DNA of 30,065 nucleotides, from the IMG/VR virus record IMGVR_UViG_3300024257_000043, positions 1-30,065 of that record. One strand, written 5' to 3'. The stretch is from a virus. The position numbers were made by a program, and so were the translations under genes. The stretch's first letter is position 1, and every line of letters starts with the position of its first letter. This document shows positions 22,330 through 29,795 of the stretch, one piece after another. Under the pieces are notes generated by a model, which made no database searches, was not told where the DNA came from, and worked only from the letters and a program-made list of their open reading frames with translations.

Positions 22330-23522
22330 TGCACAGTAAGTATTCACCCTCACAACTACCTAGGATCGTAACATGTCCAGGAAGTGTGATTAGTACAAAG
22401 GACGTATCAAAAGAGACTTCTTCATACGCTGAGGAAGGTACAATGCTGCATGCTGTAGTGGAAGAATGTTTGACTCTGAATGAGCACACAATACCAGAGG
22501 CCACGAAACTGAACTTCAACATCGCTGATGATGAGAGCAAGGAACTTGTTGAGGCAGTCCAAGAAGTACTAGACTGGGTTGTATCTCTACGACTGAAGTA
22601 CGCTGACTATGAAGATGCGTATGAAGTAGTAGAGCAGCGAGTGTACATGTCACCGTACATCAAGGCAACAGGTTGTCAGATGCTCAATGATGTACACGGC
22701 ACACTTGACTACTCCTTCATCATACCATCTGCAGGAGTTGTGTACATCGTAGACTGGAAATTTGGTAAAGGAGTAGAGGTGTGGCCAGACTCAGAGCAAC
22801 TATACGCCTATGCTCTTGGCAAGTTAGCGTCCGTGAAGTTCGAAGTCAAGAAAGTATTTCTGGTCATTGGACAACCAAGATTATATTCAGGTGAACTATT
22901 CAAGATTGTTGAAACTACACCTGAAGCACTTAAGTCTTGGTTAGTGTCATCCCTGGTTCCTGCACTGAACAACAGCATGTCTAAGCACCCAATCTATAAG
23001 CCAACAGAGAAGGCTTGTATGTGGTGCGCGATAAAACGTACATGTAAGTATCGTAAAGACATGGCGATGCAAGCTGCAGCAGATGTATTTAAGATTCACG
23101 CAAAGCTGCCTGACAAAACAGACGATGAAGAGTTATCAGACTTCTTATTCAAGCTACCTGACTTAAAGAAGTACATTAGCGACATTGAGTTATATGCTAT
23201 GAACATCTTAAGAGCAGGTCGTGACCTTCCTAAATGGAAACTTGTTGCAGGACGCAGCATTCGCAAATGGAAGGATGAAAAAGAAGCTAAGTTATTTTAT
23301 GCAAACTTGGAAGAGTATGATGCCGAAGACCTTACTATCACCAAGTTCAAGAGTCCTACACAGATTGAGAAACTGGTAGGGAAGAAAAATGTTACAGAAG
23401 AAATGCTGGCGTTAGTGGTTAAGCCACCTGGCAAGCCAACGCTAGTACGTGAGACTGATAAACGCCCCGCACTCGAGTTTGAGACAGCAGAAGATAAGTT
23501 CAAATCATATGTGGAAGATTAA
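22329..23522 (+). CDS. DUF2800 protein, Cas4/RecB-like nuclease
   Basis: A 397-residue protein. It carries a PD-(D/E)XK nuclease core: His41 in EEGTMLHAVVEEC, Asp127 in HGTLDY, Asp142-x-Lys144 in IVDWKFGKG, and EQLYAYALG. A likely iron-sulphur staple is formed by Cys16 (TCPGS) with Cys230, Cys233 and Cys239 (CMWCAIKRTC). This is the layout of Cas4 and AddB exonucleases. In phages DUF2800 genes sit with a DUF2815 DNA-binding protein and polymerase A, as here. It probably processes DNA ends in recombination or replication. AAGGAGG lies in the end of the previous gene. Confidence 0.85.
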   Translation: MHSKYSPSQLPRIVTCPGSVISTKDVSKETSSYAEEGTMLHAVVEECLTLNEHTIPEATKLNFNIADDESKELVEAVQEVLDWVVSLRLKYADYEDAYEVVEQRVYMSPYIKATGCQMLNDVHGTLDYSFIIPSAGVVYIVDWKFGKGVEVWPDSEQLYAYALGKLASVKFEVKKVFLVIGQPRLYSGELFKIVETTPEALKSWLVSSLVPALNNSMSKHPIYKPTEKACMWCAIKRTCKYRKDMAMQAAADVFKIHAKLPDKTDDEELSDFLFKLPDLKKYISDIELYAMNILRAGRDLPKWKLVAGRSIRKWKDEKEAKLFYANLEEYDAEDLTITKFKSPTQIEKLVGKKNVTEEMLALVVKPPGKPTLVRETDKRPALEFETAEDKFKSYVED

Positions 23523-23531
23523 GGAGGAGAT

Positions 23532-23807
23532 ATGCAAGGAGAAGGAAGTGCTAAAATGCCTAAAAAAACTATGCAAATACGTGAGCAGACTGACATACTT
23601 GAGAACAGCACTGCTACAATACTCGACCAAGTTAGTAACTTAGAAGGTCGGTTACAAGCCATACTGCTGCCGTCAGACTGTACTGCTGAAAATGACTCGC
23701 CAGAACCATGTCTTGTACCATTGGCTTATAAGATATGGCAAGTAAATGAAAACTTAGCACGAGTTATGACAAGACTGAGCTCGTTGACGGAAAGACTAGA
23801 GCTATGA
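23532..23807 (+). CDS. Small coiled-coil protein
   Basis: A 91-residue protein. Residues about 16-45 (QIREQTDILENSTATILDQV) and 65-91 have heptad-type hydrophobic spacing. AAGGAGG lies 4 bases before the ATG at 23532. It ends the long run of genes begun at the 20184 promoter. Function unknown. Confidence 0.55.
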   Translation: MQGEGSAKMPKKTMQIREQTDILENSTATILDQVSNLEGRLQAILLPSDCTAENDSPEPCLVPLAYKIWQVNENLARVMTRLSSLTERLEL

Positions 23808-23818
23808 TGTAGCTATAA

Positions 23819-23846
23819 AATTATTTTCTAAAAAGTGAAAATAATT
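23819..23846. repeat. 10-bp inverted repeat upstream of promoter
   Basis: AATTATTTTC pairs with GAAAATAATT around an 8-base loop. It ends 2 bases before the -35 at 23848. It could be an operator or a weak terminator of the preceding genes. Confidence 0.5.
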
Positions 23847-23847
23847 G

Positions 23848-23876
23848 TTTACTTTCCCGCACTTTGGTGCTATTAT
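23848..23876 (+). promoter_or_regulatory. Promoter with a half operator
   Basis: TTTACT (23848-23853), 17 bases, TATTAT (23871-23876). ACTTTGGTG lies at the same place as in the conserved promoters, but the left CACCAA is absent and an AT inverted repeat is found there instead. It drives the winged-helix gene at 23941. Confidence 0.7.
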
Positions 23877-23940
23877 AAAGATAATAAATGAATAAGAATA
23901 GTTCTTATTTTGCACTAAACAATTTAATTGGAGAAGAAGA

Positions 23941-24453
23941 ATGGCTGAAAAAATCAACAGAAGACAGCAGGTAATCGATGCAATCACAACAGGTGAAATG
24001 ACAAAGAAAGAGATCGCAGAGCAGATCGGTGTCAAAGAATCAGGCATCAGTTCACAGATGACGTACCTCAGATGGATGGGATACTTCATTATCTTTGATG
24101 ACGACAAAAAACTGTCCTTCACTGATGAAGCAGGATTCGCTGACTGGGAGGCTGATAAAAAAGCCAACCGTAAAACCAAATCTACCTCAACAAAGACACC
24201 AGCTGAACAGCACGCCACGTTGACCAAGACCATCGCCAACCAGGAAAAAGCAATGGCTAAGTTTGTTGACAAACAGACCTTGCTTGCTGACGAAGAAGAT
24301 GCAGATGAAGATACTGTCAATGAAGTGGATGCGAACATCACACTCCTGGATATCAAGATCAGGCGCAATGAAGCAAAACTCGACAACATTGATCTGAGTG
24401 ATGAACCTGACGCTGAGCCAGAACCTGACGACGAAGACGAAGAACTTCTTTAA
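23941..24453 (+). CDS. Winged-helix protein with acidic tail (paralogue 4)
   Basis: A 170-residue protein. The N-terminal winged helix-turn-helix (RRQQVIDAITTGEMTKKEIA, then EQIGVKESGISSQMTYLRWMGY) shares the SSQMTYLR recognition helix with the paralogues at 13244 and 15095. A Lys/Thr-rich linker, a coiled-coil-like region (about 80-150) and an acidic tail (DEPDAEPEPDDEDEELL) follow. The acidic tail could contact polymerase or other proteins, as an inference. GGAGAAG precedes the ATG, and the promoter upstream has the TTTGGTG half operator. Confidence 0.75.
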   Translation: MAEKINRRQQVIDAITTGEMTKKEIAEQIGVKESGISSQMTYLRWMGYFIIFDDDKKLSFTDEAGFADWEADKKANRKTKSTSTKTPAEQHATLTKTIANQEKAMAKFVDKQTLLADEEDADEDTVNEVDANITLLDIKIRRNEAKLDNIDLSDEPDAEPEPDDEDEELL

Positions 24454-24462
24454 CTGACACTC

Positions 24463-24484
24463 GAGGGGAGGTAACACTCTCCTC
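24463..24484 (+). terminator. Short hairpin after winged-helix gene
   Basis: GAGGGGAG pairs with CTCTCCTC (one G-U pair) around GTAACA, followed by ATTCAAC. No U-run, so at most an attenuator. Confidence 0.35.
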
Positions 24485-24508
24485 ATTCAACAATGAAAGG
24501 TTTTGCTT

Positions 24509-25183
24509 ATGGAAATAAAAGTGTACGACCAGATGACTATTGAGCTGATGCAACAGCCTAAGTATCCTGCTGAGATAATAGCCATTGCCTTGAACCTCAC
24601 AATGAAGTCAGACCCTACATTTGTACCAGCAAAGTTCACTGAGAAGCTCGGTAAGTTTCTATTGGATGCAGATCACACATCGCCACTAGAACATATCAAC
24701 TACACAATACTTATTCAAAATGTATCACGATCATTCCTTGCACAGATAACACGGCACCGCATGGGCTCCTTCACTTCTGCATCACAACATTATCAATACT
24801 ATGACGACTACCCAGTCATCATGGAGAAGTATAAAGAAGAGATGGAGTTTGCCTGTCAGACTGCGTTCACTATATATCGCAGCTTAGTTGACAAGGGTGT
24901 TAGAAAAGAAGAAGCTCGGCAAGTACTACCTAATGCTGCGGCTGTTAATCTACTCTGGACTGTGAATGCACGGTCATTGATTAACTTCTTTAGGCAACGA
25001 CTATGCCTGAGAAATGTTAAAGAGATGCGGATGTTTGCCCAACGGTTACTATCATTGGCTGAGCCCACCTTCCCTGAGCTCTTCAAACACGTCGGGCCGC
25101 AATGCTACGAAGGCAAGTGTAAGCAAGGTAAGATGAGCTGCGGCATTGGTCCTTGGGTTAAGTGGAATAAAAAGGAGAAGTAA
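24509..25183 (+). CDS. thyX: Flavin-dependent thymidylate synthase ThyX
   Basis: A 224-residue enzyme converting dUMP to dTMP with FAD and methylene-tetrahydrofolate. It has HTSPLEHINY (56-65), SRSFLAQITRHR and the signature RHRMGSFTSASQHY (82-95). The classical motif is RHRxxSxNxxSxR; here Asn is Thr and the last Arg is His, a variant seen in phage ThyX. NFFRQRLC and CYEGKC near the end fit the family. The start ATG at 24509 has AAAGG 8 bases before it. It is directly coupled to the NTP-pyrophosphatase gene, forming a dTMP supply pair. Confidence 0.9.
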   Translation: MEIKVYDQMTIELMQQPKYPAEIIAIALNLTMKSDPTFVPAKFTEKLGKFLLDADHTSPLEHINYTILIQNVSRSFLAQITRHRMGSFTSASQHYQYYDDYPVIMEKYKEEMEFACQTAFTIYRSLVDKGVRKEEARQVLPNAAAVNLLWTVNARSLINFFRQRLCLRNVKEMRMFAQRLLSLAEPTFPELFKHVGPQCYEGKCKQGKMSCGIGPWVKWNKKEK

Positions 25184-25527
25184 TGGAAGAAATACTTGTA
25201 CGAATATCTGAGTACCAAAAAGCTATGGGGTATGACTTTGAGAACATGACTCTGCAAGCTCGGATGCAGGCGTTTAGAAACTACGTATTTGCTTTAGCTG
25301 TTGAACAAGCCGAGCTTGCAACAGAGCTGCCAATTAAGCCCTGGAGACCATACAAAGATCAGCTGTACTCAGCTCCCGAAGTACTTGCTGAGGAGTGGGT
25401 AGACTGTCTGTTCTTTCTGGTCGATCAAGCCTTGGTTCTGCAGCTTCCACATGATGTGATTAGAAAAGCATTTGAAGACAAAATGACAAAAAATTATAAA
25501 CGTATAAAGGACGGCTATAATGGGTAG
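25183..25527 (+). CDS. MazG-like NTP pyrophosphatase (dUTPase-type)
   Basis: A 114-residue all-helical protein. The metal-binding pattern is E41-x2-E44 (AVEQAELATELPIKPW) and E71-x2-D74 (AEEWVDCLFFLVD), with FEDKMTKNYKR near the end, as in the MazG/dUTPase-2 superfamily. It likely hydrolyses a dNTP such as dUTP or dCTP to the monophosphate. Its ATG overlaps the thyX stop (TAATG), so making dUMP for ThyX is the probable role. Exact substrate is not fixed by the sequence. Confidence 0.75.
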   Translation: MEEILVRISEYQKAMGYDFENMTLQARMQAFRNYVFALAVEQAELATELPIKPWRPYKDQLYSAPEVLAEEWVDCLFFLVDQALVLQLPHDVIRKAFEDKMTKNYKRIKDGYNG

Positions 25528-25750
25528 CATGACTGACAAGCAGACCAAAGAAGTTGAGGGTCATATTAAAGATGCGTCCAGAGAAGAGTATAAGTGCAAG
25601 CTTACGATTTTGAAAGAGCAGTACTCTGTAATACTTGGTGAGAAAAGGCGGCACTTAGCTGACGCTGCGCATTGTGATAAAGGTTTAAATAATGTTGAAC
25701 TACGTTTAATCGAACTAGTGAAAGGAGGGCTTATGCATAACGGAAGATAA
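25520..25750 (+). CDS. Small charged protein
   Basis: A 76-residue, helical, charged protein beginning MGSMTDKQTKEVEGH. It overlaps the pyrophosphatase gene by 8 bases, and AAGGA lies 8 bases before the ATG. Residues about 25-70 may be a coiled coil. Function unknown. Confidence 0.5.
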   Translation: MGSMTDKQTKEVEGHIKDASREEYKCKLTILKEQYSVILGEKRRHLADAAHCDKGLNNVELRLIELVKGGLMHNGR

Positions 25751-25802
25751 GACCAAAACGGCAAACACGCAAAACTATTAAAACTTTAAACAGGAGAAAC
25801 AA

Positions 25803-26351
25803 ATGATCACAGGAGAAGTTATTATAAGCTACCCAGCTATCTGGGAGCCAAAAGCAAACCCAAGTGGTGCGATGAAATTTTCTTGCTCAGTTCTTATTGA
25901 TAAGAAAGACAAAGCCACAGTTAAAGACTTCCAAGACGCTATTGCCAAAGCCACTGCAAAGGGCAAAGGTTCTATTTGGAACAACAAAATACCAAACTTC
26001 AGGTACAAACCATTGAGAGACGGCGATGAAGAACTCGAGTCTGGTGAGAAGACAGACAAAGTGTACAAAGGTAAGTACTTCATCAACTGCTCCTCAAATG
26101 ACGCTCCAGGAGTTGTAGGTCCTGATGCTAAACCACTCATGGATCAAGATGAGCTATATGCAGGCTGTATTGTACGCCTCGATGTGAACCCGTTCCCGTA
26201 CAAAAACTCAGGTAACTCAGGGATTGGGTGGGGTCTAAATAATTTAATGCTTGTAAGAGAAGGCCCAAGACTCGACGGGCGACAAAGAGCTGTGGACGCG
26301 TTTGGCTCTTATGCGTCTAATGAAGTTAATGACGAAAATGATTTAATGTAG
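25803..26351 (+). CDS. DUF2815 single-stranded DNA-binding protein
   Basis: A 182-residue protein. SYPAIWEPKANPSGAMKFSC at the start, YFINCSSNDAPGVVG, then YAGCIVRLDVNPFPY and GWGLNNLMLVREG follow the pattern of DUF2815, an OB-fold single-strand DNA-binding family. The acidic tail (NEVNDENDLM) resembles those that recruit partner proteins in other single-strand binding proteins. It should coat exposed strands during replication alongside the polymerase and DUF2800 nuclease. CAGGAGA precedes the ATG, and a strong terminator follows. Confidence 0.85.
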   Translation: MITGEVIISYPAIWEPKANPSGAMKFSCSVLIDKKDKATVKDFQDAIAKATAKGKGSIWNNKIPNFRYKPLRDGDEELESGEKTDKVYKGKYFINCSSNDAPGVVGPDAKPLMDQDELYAGCIVRLDVNPFPYKNSGNSGIGWGLNNLMLVREGPRLDGRQRAVDAFGSYASNEVNDENDLM

Positions 26352-26357
26352 TACTAC

Positions 26358-26386
26358 GAAGGGGAGTGGCTGTTACACTCCCCTTC
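26358..26386 (+). terminator. Perfect 11-bp hairpin terminator
   Basis: GAAGGGGAGTG, loop GCTGTTA, CACTCCCCTTC, then AATTTAA. The run of T is short, but the stem is very stable and lies directly before a new promoter. Confidence 0.7.
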
Positions 26387-26397
26387 AATTTAACCAC

Positions 26398-26414
26398 GAA
26401 TATACACTTTTTAC
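26398..26414 (-). repeat. Inverted remote copy of the 12.4-kb repeat core
   Basis: The minus strand reads GTAAAAAGTGTATATTC, identical over 17 bases to the core of the fourth tandem repeat (12558-12574) and over 15 bases to the other three. It lies 6 bases before the CACCAA box of the next promoter. Confidence 0.75.
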
Positions 26415-26420
26415 GCTTAG

Positions 26421-26468
26421 CACCAATTAATTCCAGCTATTTACTTCTTGGTGTTTTGGTGATATAAT
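26421..26468 (+). promoter_or_regulatory. Promoter with CACCAA-N29-TTGGTG operator, copy 4
   Basis: CACCAA (26421-26426), TTTACT (26440-26445), TTGGTG (26456-26461), TATAAT (26463-26468). An extra TTGGTG lies at 26448-26453. It drives the nucleotidyltransferase-polymerase unit. Confidence 0.8.
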
Positions 26469-26523
26469 TATTATATAAGTGAAAGAAGTATCTTTCATAC
26501 AACACTTAACGAGGAGTGACACT

Positions 26524-27201
26524 ATGCATGAACTAAATCGCATCAACAAACAAATCTTTGACTTACAGGCCCATAAGCGTCAGATTAAAGAAGCAATCCA
26601 GGTCATTGATACAAGCAACATGACCAAGCAAGAGATCATCGACAAAGCCATGACACTGCCCGAGATACCAGAGCATCTCTGGGAAGCTATGCAAGACTTC
26701 GGTTTTCAGACAGGCTCCTCAGTATTTGGCAATATAAACACTCCATCAGATATTGACTGGGTCGTGAACCTCCCAGCCTATGCCTTCTATTATTCTGGTT
26801 GTGCCTTAACGTGTGGCAAAATACAGGCCAACTACATTGACGAAGGCAGCAAAGACTTTGTTCCGTTCTATGCAAACAAAGACGGTAAGCTATACAACAT
26901 CATCTGCATCGGAAGTTACTACAAGCTGGAAGCGTGGAAAGAAACCACAAGGATTATGACTGACTTATCTAACTATGACGCACTTAAAGACATCATGAAG
27001 ACTAAGTGGAAACGTGTCAGGTTGTTCAGAGCCTTGACTGACGTCTTTGAGCCTGTCAAACCGCTGTATCATCGTCTTGATATCGCAGAAGCTCATCAAT
27101 ATGACATATGCTGCAGCTGTGGTCGTGAAGCCGTGAACTTTACATGCAAGGCTGCCAAGGATCATTACAAGGCAACAGGTGTTTGTGAGAGGTGTGCATA
27201 A
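26524..27201 (+). CDS. Predicted nucleotidyltransferase with zinc-ribbon tail
   Basis: A 225-residue protein. Residues 61-82 read FQTGSSVFGN and then TPSDIDWVVNLP, fitting the nucleotidyltransferase signature hG[GS]-x(9-13)-Dh[DE]h with Gly64-Ser65 and Asp76-x-Asp78. A helical N-terminal region and an alpha/beta middle with YNIICIGSYYKLEAWK follow. The end carries C196-x2-C199 and C221-x2-C224, probably a zinc ribbon. It could transfer a nucleotide to a protein, RNA or small molecule; the substrate is unknown. The ATG at 26524 has GAGGAG 7 bases upstream; an in-frame ATG at 26479 is too close to the promoter. Confidence 0.7.
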   Translation: MHELNRINKQIFDLQAHKRQIKEAIQVIDTSNMTKQEIIDKAMTLPEIPEHLWEAMQDFGFQTGSSVFGNINTPSDIDWVVNLPAYAFYYSGCALTCGKIQANYIDEGSKDFVPFYANKDGKLYNIICIGSYYKLEAWKETTRIMTDLSNYDALKDIMKTKWKRVRLFRALTDVFEPVKPLYHRLDIAEAHQYDICCSCGREAVNFTCKAAKDHYKATGVCERCA

Positions 27202-27512
27202 TGGATGTTAAAGAAACTTTGAAGGAAAGACAAGGCACACACGGCGCCTTTAGTGAGAACGCTGTGGCGTCTCAAGCCTTAAAGACTACTATCACTAACC
27301 AGAAAAGTACTCATGTGTACCTAGACGCCGTACAACAAGAAGTGCTGGATGTTATATGTGCCAAGATTGCACGAATCATAACAGGCGATCCAGACCATAC
27401 TGACTCATGGCACGATATAGCTGGCTATGCTATGCTTGCGGAGCAAGATATAACTGATAAGTATAAAGACACAGGCAAAGAACCATGGGTAGGACACGTA
27501 GATGAACAGTAA
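27201..27512 (+). CDS. DUF6378-like phage protein
   Basis: A 103-residue protein, MDVKETLKERQGTHGAFSEN at the start. The order ERQGTHGAF, QQEVLDVICAKIARIITGDP and DSWHDIAGYAML matches a common phage family (DUF6378), whose function is unknown. The conserved His, Asp and Lys positions suggest a catalytic or metal-binding helical bundle. It overlaps both neighbours, the polymerase by 11 bases, so it is coupled to replication genes. Confidence 0.75.
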   Translation: MDVKETLKERQGTHGAFSENAVASQALKTTITNQKSTHVYLDAVQQEVLDVICAKIARIITGDPDHTDSWHDIAGYAMLAEQDITDKYKDTGKEPWVGHVDEQ

Positions 27513-29466
27513 ACTCTGGCTTGACTTTGAGTCGTACAGCGAAGTGGACCTGCGAAAGCATGGCTCACTTCGCTATGCACATCATGAGTCAACAAACGTA
27601 ATTTGTCTAGGGTACGCTTTCGACGATGAACTTACACAACTGTGGACTCCTGCTCAAGAGTTTCCAGAAGCTATACGTGCATACATGGAGAATGGAGGAC
27701 CTGTGTATGCACACAATGCGATATTTGACTACCGTATATGGAATGAAGTGTTAGTTCCGTCCTTTGATGAAATCCCCACCATGTCTCTACATCAGTGTGT
27801 AGACACCGCTGCGCTTTGTCTTACCTACACACTCCCAGCATCTCTGGCTAAAGCTGGTGCTGCGTTGAACATTAGCTTACCAAAACTTGAAGAGGGTGTG
27901 AGACTAATCAACAAGTGTTGCAAGCCTAACAAAGCTGGCGAGCAGCCATCATACTTTGATATACCTGATACTTTCAAAGAACTATTCATGTACTGTAAAA
28001 GAGACGTTGACGCAATGCGTGAGATTGTCAACACTCTACCTCGGCAAGAGCTGCTTCCTATAGAACAAGAAGTATGGGAACTCACTGCCAGCATGAATAG
28101 AACTGGACTACCTGTTGACATACGTACTGTACGAAATGTCTTAGCGTACTTAAACAAGTATGTTAAAACAGAGATGTCCAAGGTTGCTACTATCACTGGG
28201 GGTCGTATACAGACTGTTGGTCAAACACAGAAGATAAGAGACTGGTGTGAAGAGAAAGGTGTTGTACTACCTAACTTACAAGCACCAACAGTTGCTGAAG
28301 CTATATCAGATGAACGTCTGCCAGAAGAAGTACTTAGCCTATTGAAGCTTAGACAAGAACTTGGTAGAACATCTACAGCCAAGTTTAAGAAGATCAAAGA
28401 ACTTGAGATGGATGGTTACGTACACGATAACATTCAGTACCATGGAAGTAACACTGGTCGATGGGCTGGTCGAGGCTTCCAGATGCATAACTTGCCTCGT
28501 GCCAAAGTTCCTAACCCAGAGCACTATATAGAGATGTTTAAAAGTAAGAAGATTATAGATGATCCAGTTACGATCGGAAAAGCTCTTATAAGGCCTATGA
28601 TCTTAGCTCCTAAAGGTATGATGCTTATGGTATCAGATTATAGTTCTATTGAGAATAGGATACTAGCATGGCTTGCTGGAGACACTCATACACTAGATGT
28701 TTTTAGACAAGGCTTAGATCAATATAAGGACATGGCAACGCATCTTTATAAAGTAGAGTATGACGACGTTACCAAAGCACAGCGCCAGATGGCCAAGATG
28801 GTGGTTTTGGGATGCGGCTACCAAATGGGCTGGCGAAGGTTTAAAGAATCAGCTCAAGACTGGGACGTGTATCTAACAGACGAAGAAGCCAAGCATATAG
28901 TGGACATGTATCGAGAGAAGTACGACCTCATTGTAGACATGTGGAACGACCTGAAGCTAGCAGGTATCAGAGCTATAATAACTGGTAAGAAACAAACCTT
29001 TGGTCAACTGAATCTAGGTACAGCACGTGTCAATGGTATACGATGGCTGGCGATGCAACTCCCTTCTGGAAAGAGCATCTATTATATGAACCCAAGTGTG
29101 CAAGAGAAGTACATCCCTGGGTATGAGACGATGGGTAAGGTGCCTACTATCATGCACTGGGGAGTAAATCCATACAGCAAGAAATGGAGTGAACTTAAAG
29201 TAACTCCTGGTCGACTGACTGAGAATGCAACACAAGCCACAGCTCGTGAAGTTATGGCATATGGTATGCTGAATGTCCAGAAGAATATGCCTGAGGCTAC
29301 ACTGATAGGAACAGTACACGATGAGGCGTTAAGTTTGATTGATGAGAAACTCGCTGTGTCAGAAACCATGGATAAGTTTAACCTTGAGTTGTGCACTGTA
29401 CCATGGGCTAAGGACTGTCCTCTGGCAGCAGAAGGATACTTTGAGAAACGTTATAAGAAAGACTAA
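27502..29466 (+). CDS. Family A DNA polymerase with proofreading exonuclease
   Basis: A 654-residue replicative polymerase. The 3'-5' exonuclease is intact: WLDFES with Asp8 and Glu10, YAHNAIFDYRIW with Asp76, YCKRD with Asp168. The polymerase domain has motif A SDYSSIENRILAWLAGD (Asp379), motif B QRQMAKMVVLGCGYQMG, and motif C VHDEAL (Asp607). It is shorter than bacterial Pol I because the 5'-3' exonuclease domain is absent, as in T7-type phage polymerases. It starts inside the end of the DUF6378 gene. It should copy phage DNA with the primase-helicase and the DUF2815 protein. Confidence 0.93.
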   Translation: MNSKLWLDFESYSEVDLRKHGSLRYAHHESTNVICLGYAFDDELTQLWTPAQEFPEAIRAYMENGGPVYAHNAIFDYRIWNEVLVPSFDEIPTMSLHQCVDTAALCLTYTLPASLAKAGAALNISLPKLEEGVRLINKCCKPNKAGEQPSYFDIPDTFKELFMYCKRDVDAMREIVNTLPRQELLPIEQEVWELTASMNRTGLPVDIRTVRNVLAYLNKYVKTEMSKVATITGGRIQTVGQTQKIRDWCEEKGVVLPNLQAPTVAEAISDERLPEEVLSLLKLRQELGRTSTAKFKKIKELEMDGYVHDNIQYHGSNTGRWAGRGFQMHNLPRAKVPNPEHYIEMFKSKKIIDDPVTIGKALIRPMILAPKGMMLMVSDYSSIENRILAWLAGDTHTLDVFRQGLDQYKDMATHLYKVEYDDVTKAQRQMAKMVVLGCGYQMGWRRFKESAQDWDVYLTDEEAKHIVDMYREKYDLIVDMWNDLKLAGIRAIITGKKQTFGQLNLGTARVNGIRWLAMQLPSGKSIYYMNPSVQEKYIPGYETMGKVPTIMHWGVNPYSKKWSELKVTPGRLTENATQATAREVMAYGMLNVQKNMPEATLIGTVHDEALSLIDEKLAVSETMDKFNLELCTVPWAKDCPLAAEGYFEKRYKKD

Positions 29467-29503
29467 AGGAAAATAAAAAAATGCTTAATCCTTTTAAAAA
29501 AGC
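29465..29503 (+). repeat. Duplicated start region, copy 1
   Basis: AAAGGAAAATAAAA, a few more A, then ATGCTTAATCCTTTTAAAA: ribosome binding site and first seven codons. The second copy is at 29784-29820, differing in the A-run length. Confidence 0.8.
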
Positions 29504-29795
29504 GATGCTTGAATGTGATGATCAGGATGGAAAAGAAAGACTGTGGGGATGGTTTGAATTAAGTTATGCCAGTTTTTTAGTTATTCCAAGAGTTTTGATG
29601 CACTCGATGCCCGATGATTGGCAGAACCAAATGGCTTCCTTGCTTGAAGAATATCAAGATACCTTTCCAAACCAACCAGATATTGGAACAAGGATTCAGA
29701 CCACAAAGAACGGCAAACTTACCAAAATGCCAGAATTTTTAAAAAACTATCGGCACCCTGATCATAGGGTTATCGAAAAGATGAAAGGAAAATAA
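29481..29795 (+). CDS. Hypothetical protein with duplicated N-terminus
   Basis: A 104-residue protein beginning MLNPFKKAMLECDD. The first seven residues, and the ribosome binding site before them, are repeated in the next gene. The chain contains aromatic residues (WGWFELSYASFLVIP) and a basic C-terminal end. AAGGA lies upstream of the ATG. No family recognised. Confidence 0.6.
   Translation: MLNPFKKAMLECDDQDGKERLWGWFELSYASFLVIPRVLMHSMPDDWQNQMASLLEEYQDTFPNQPDIGTRIQTTKNGKLTKMPEFLKNYRHPDHRVIEKMKGK

Noticed and set aside
23802-24389. 195-residue minus-strand frame rich in Ser
   Set aside because: Antisense to the winged-helix gene, which has a good start, promoter and family match.
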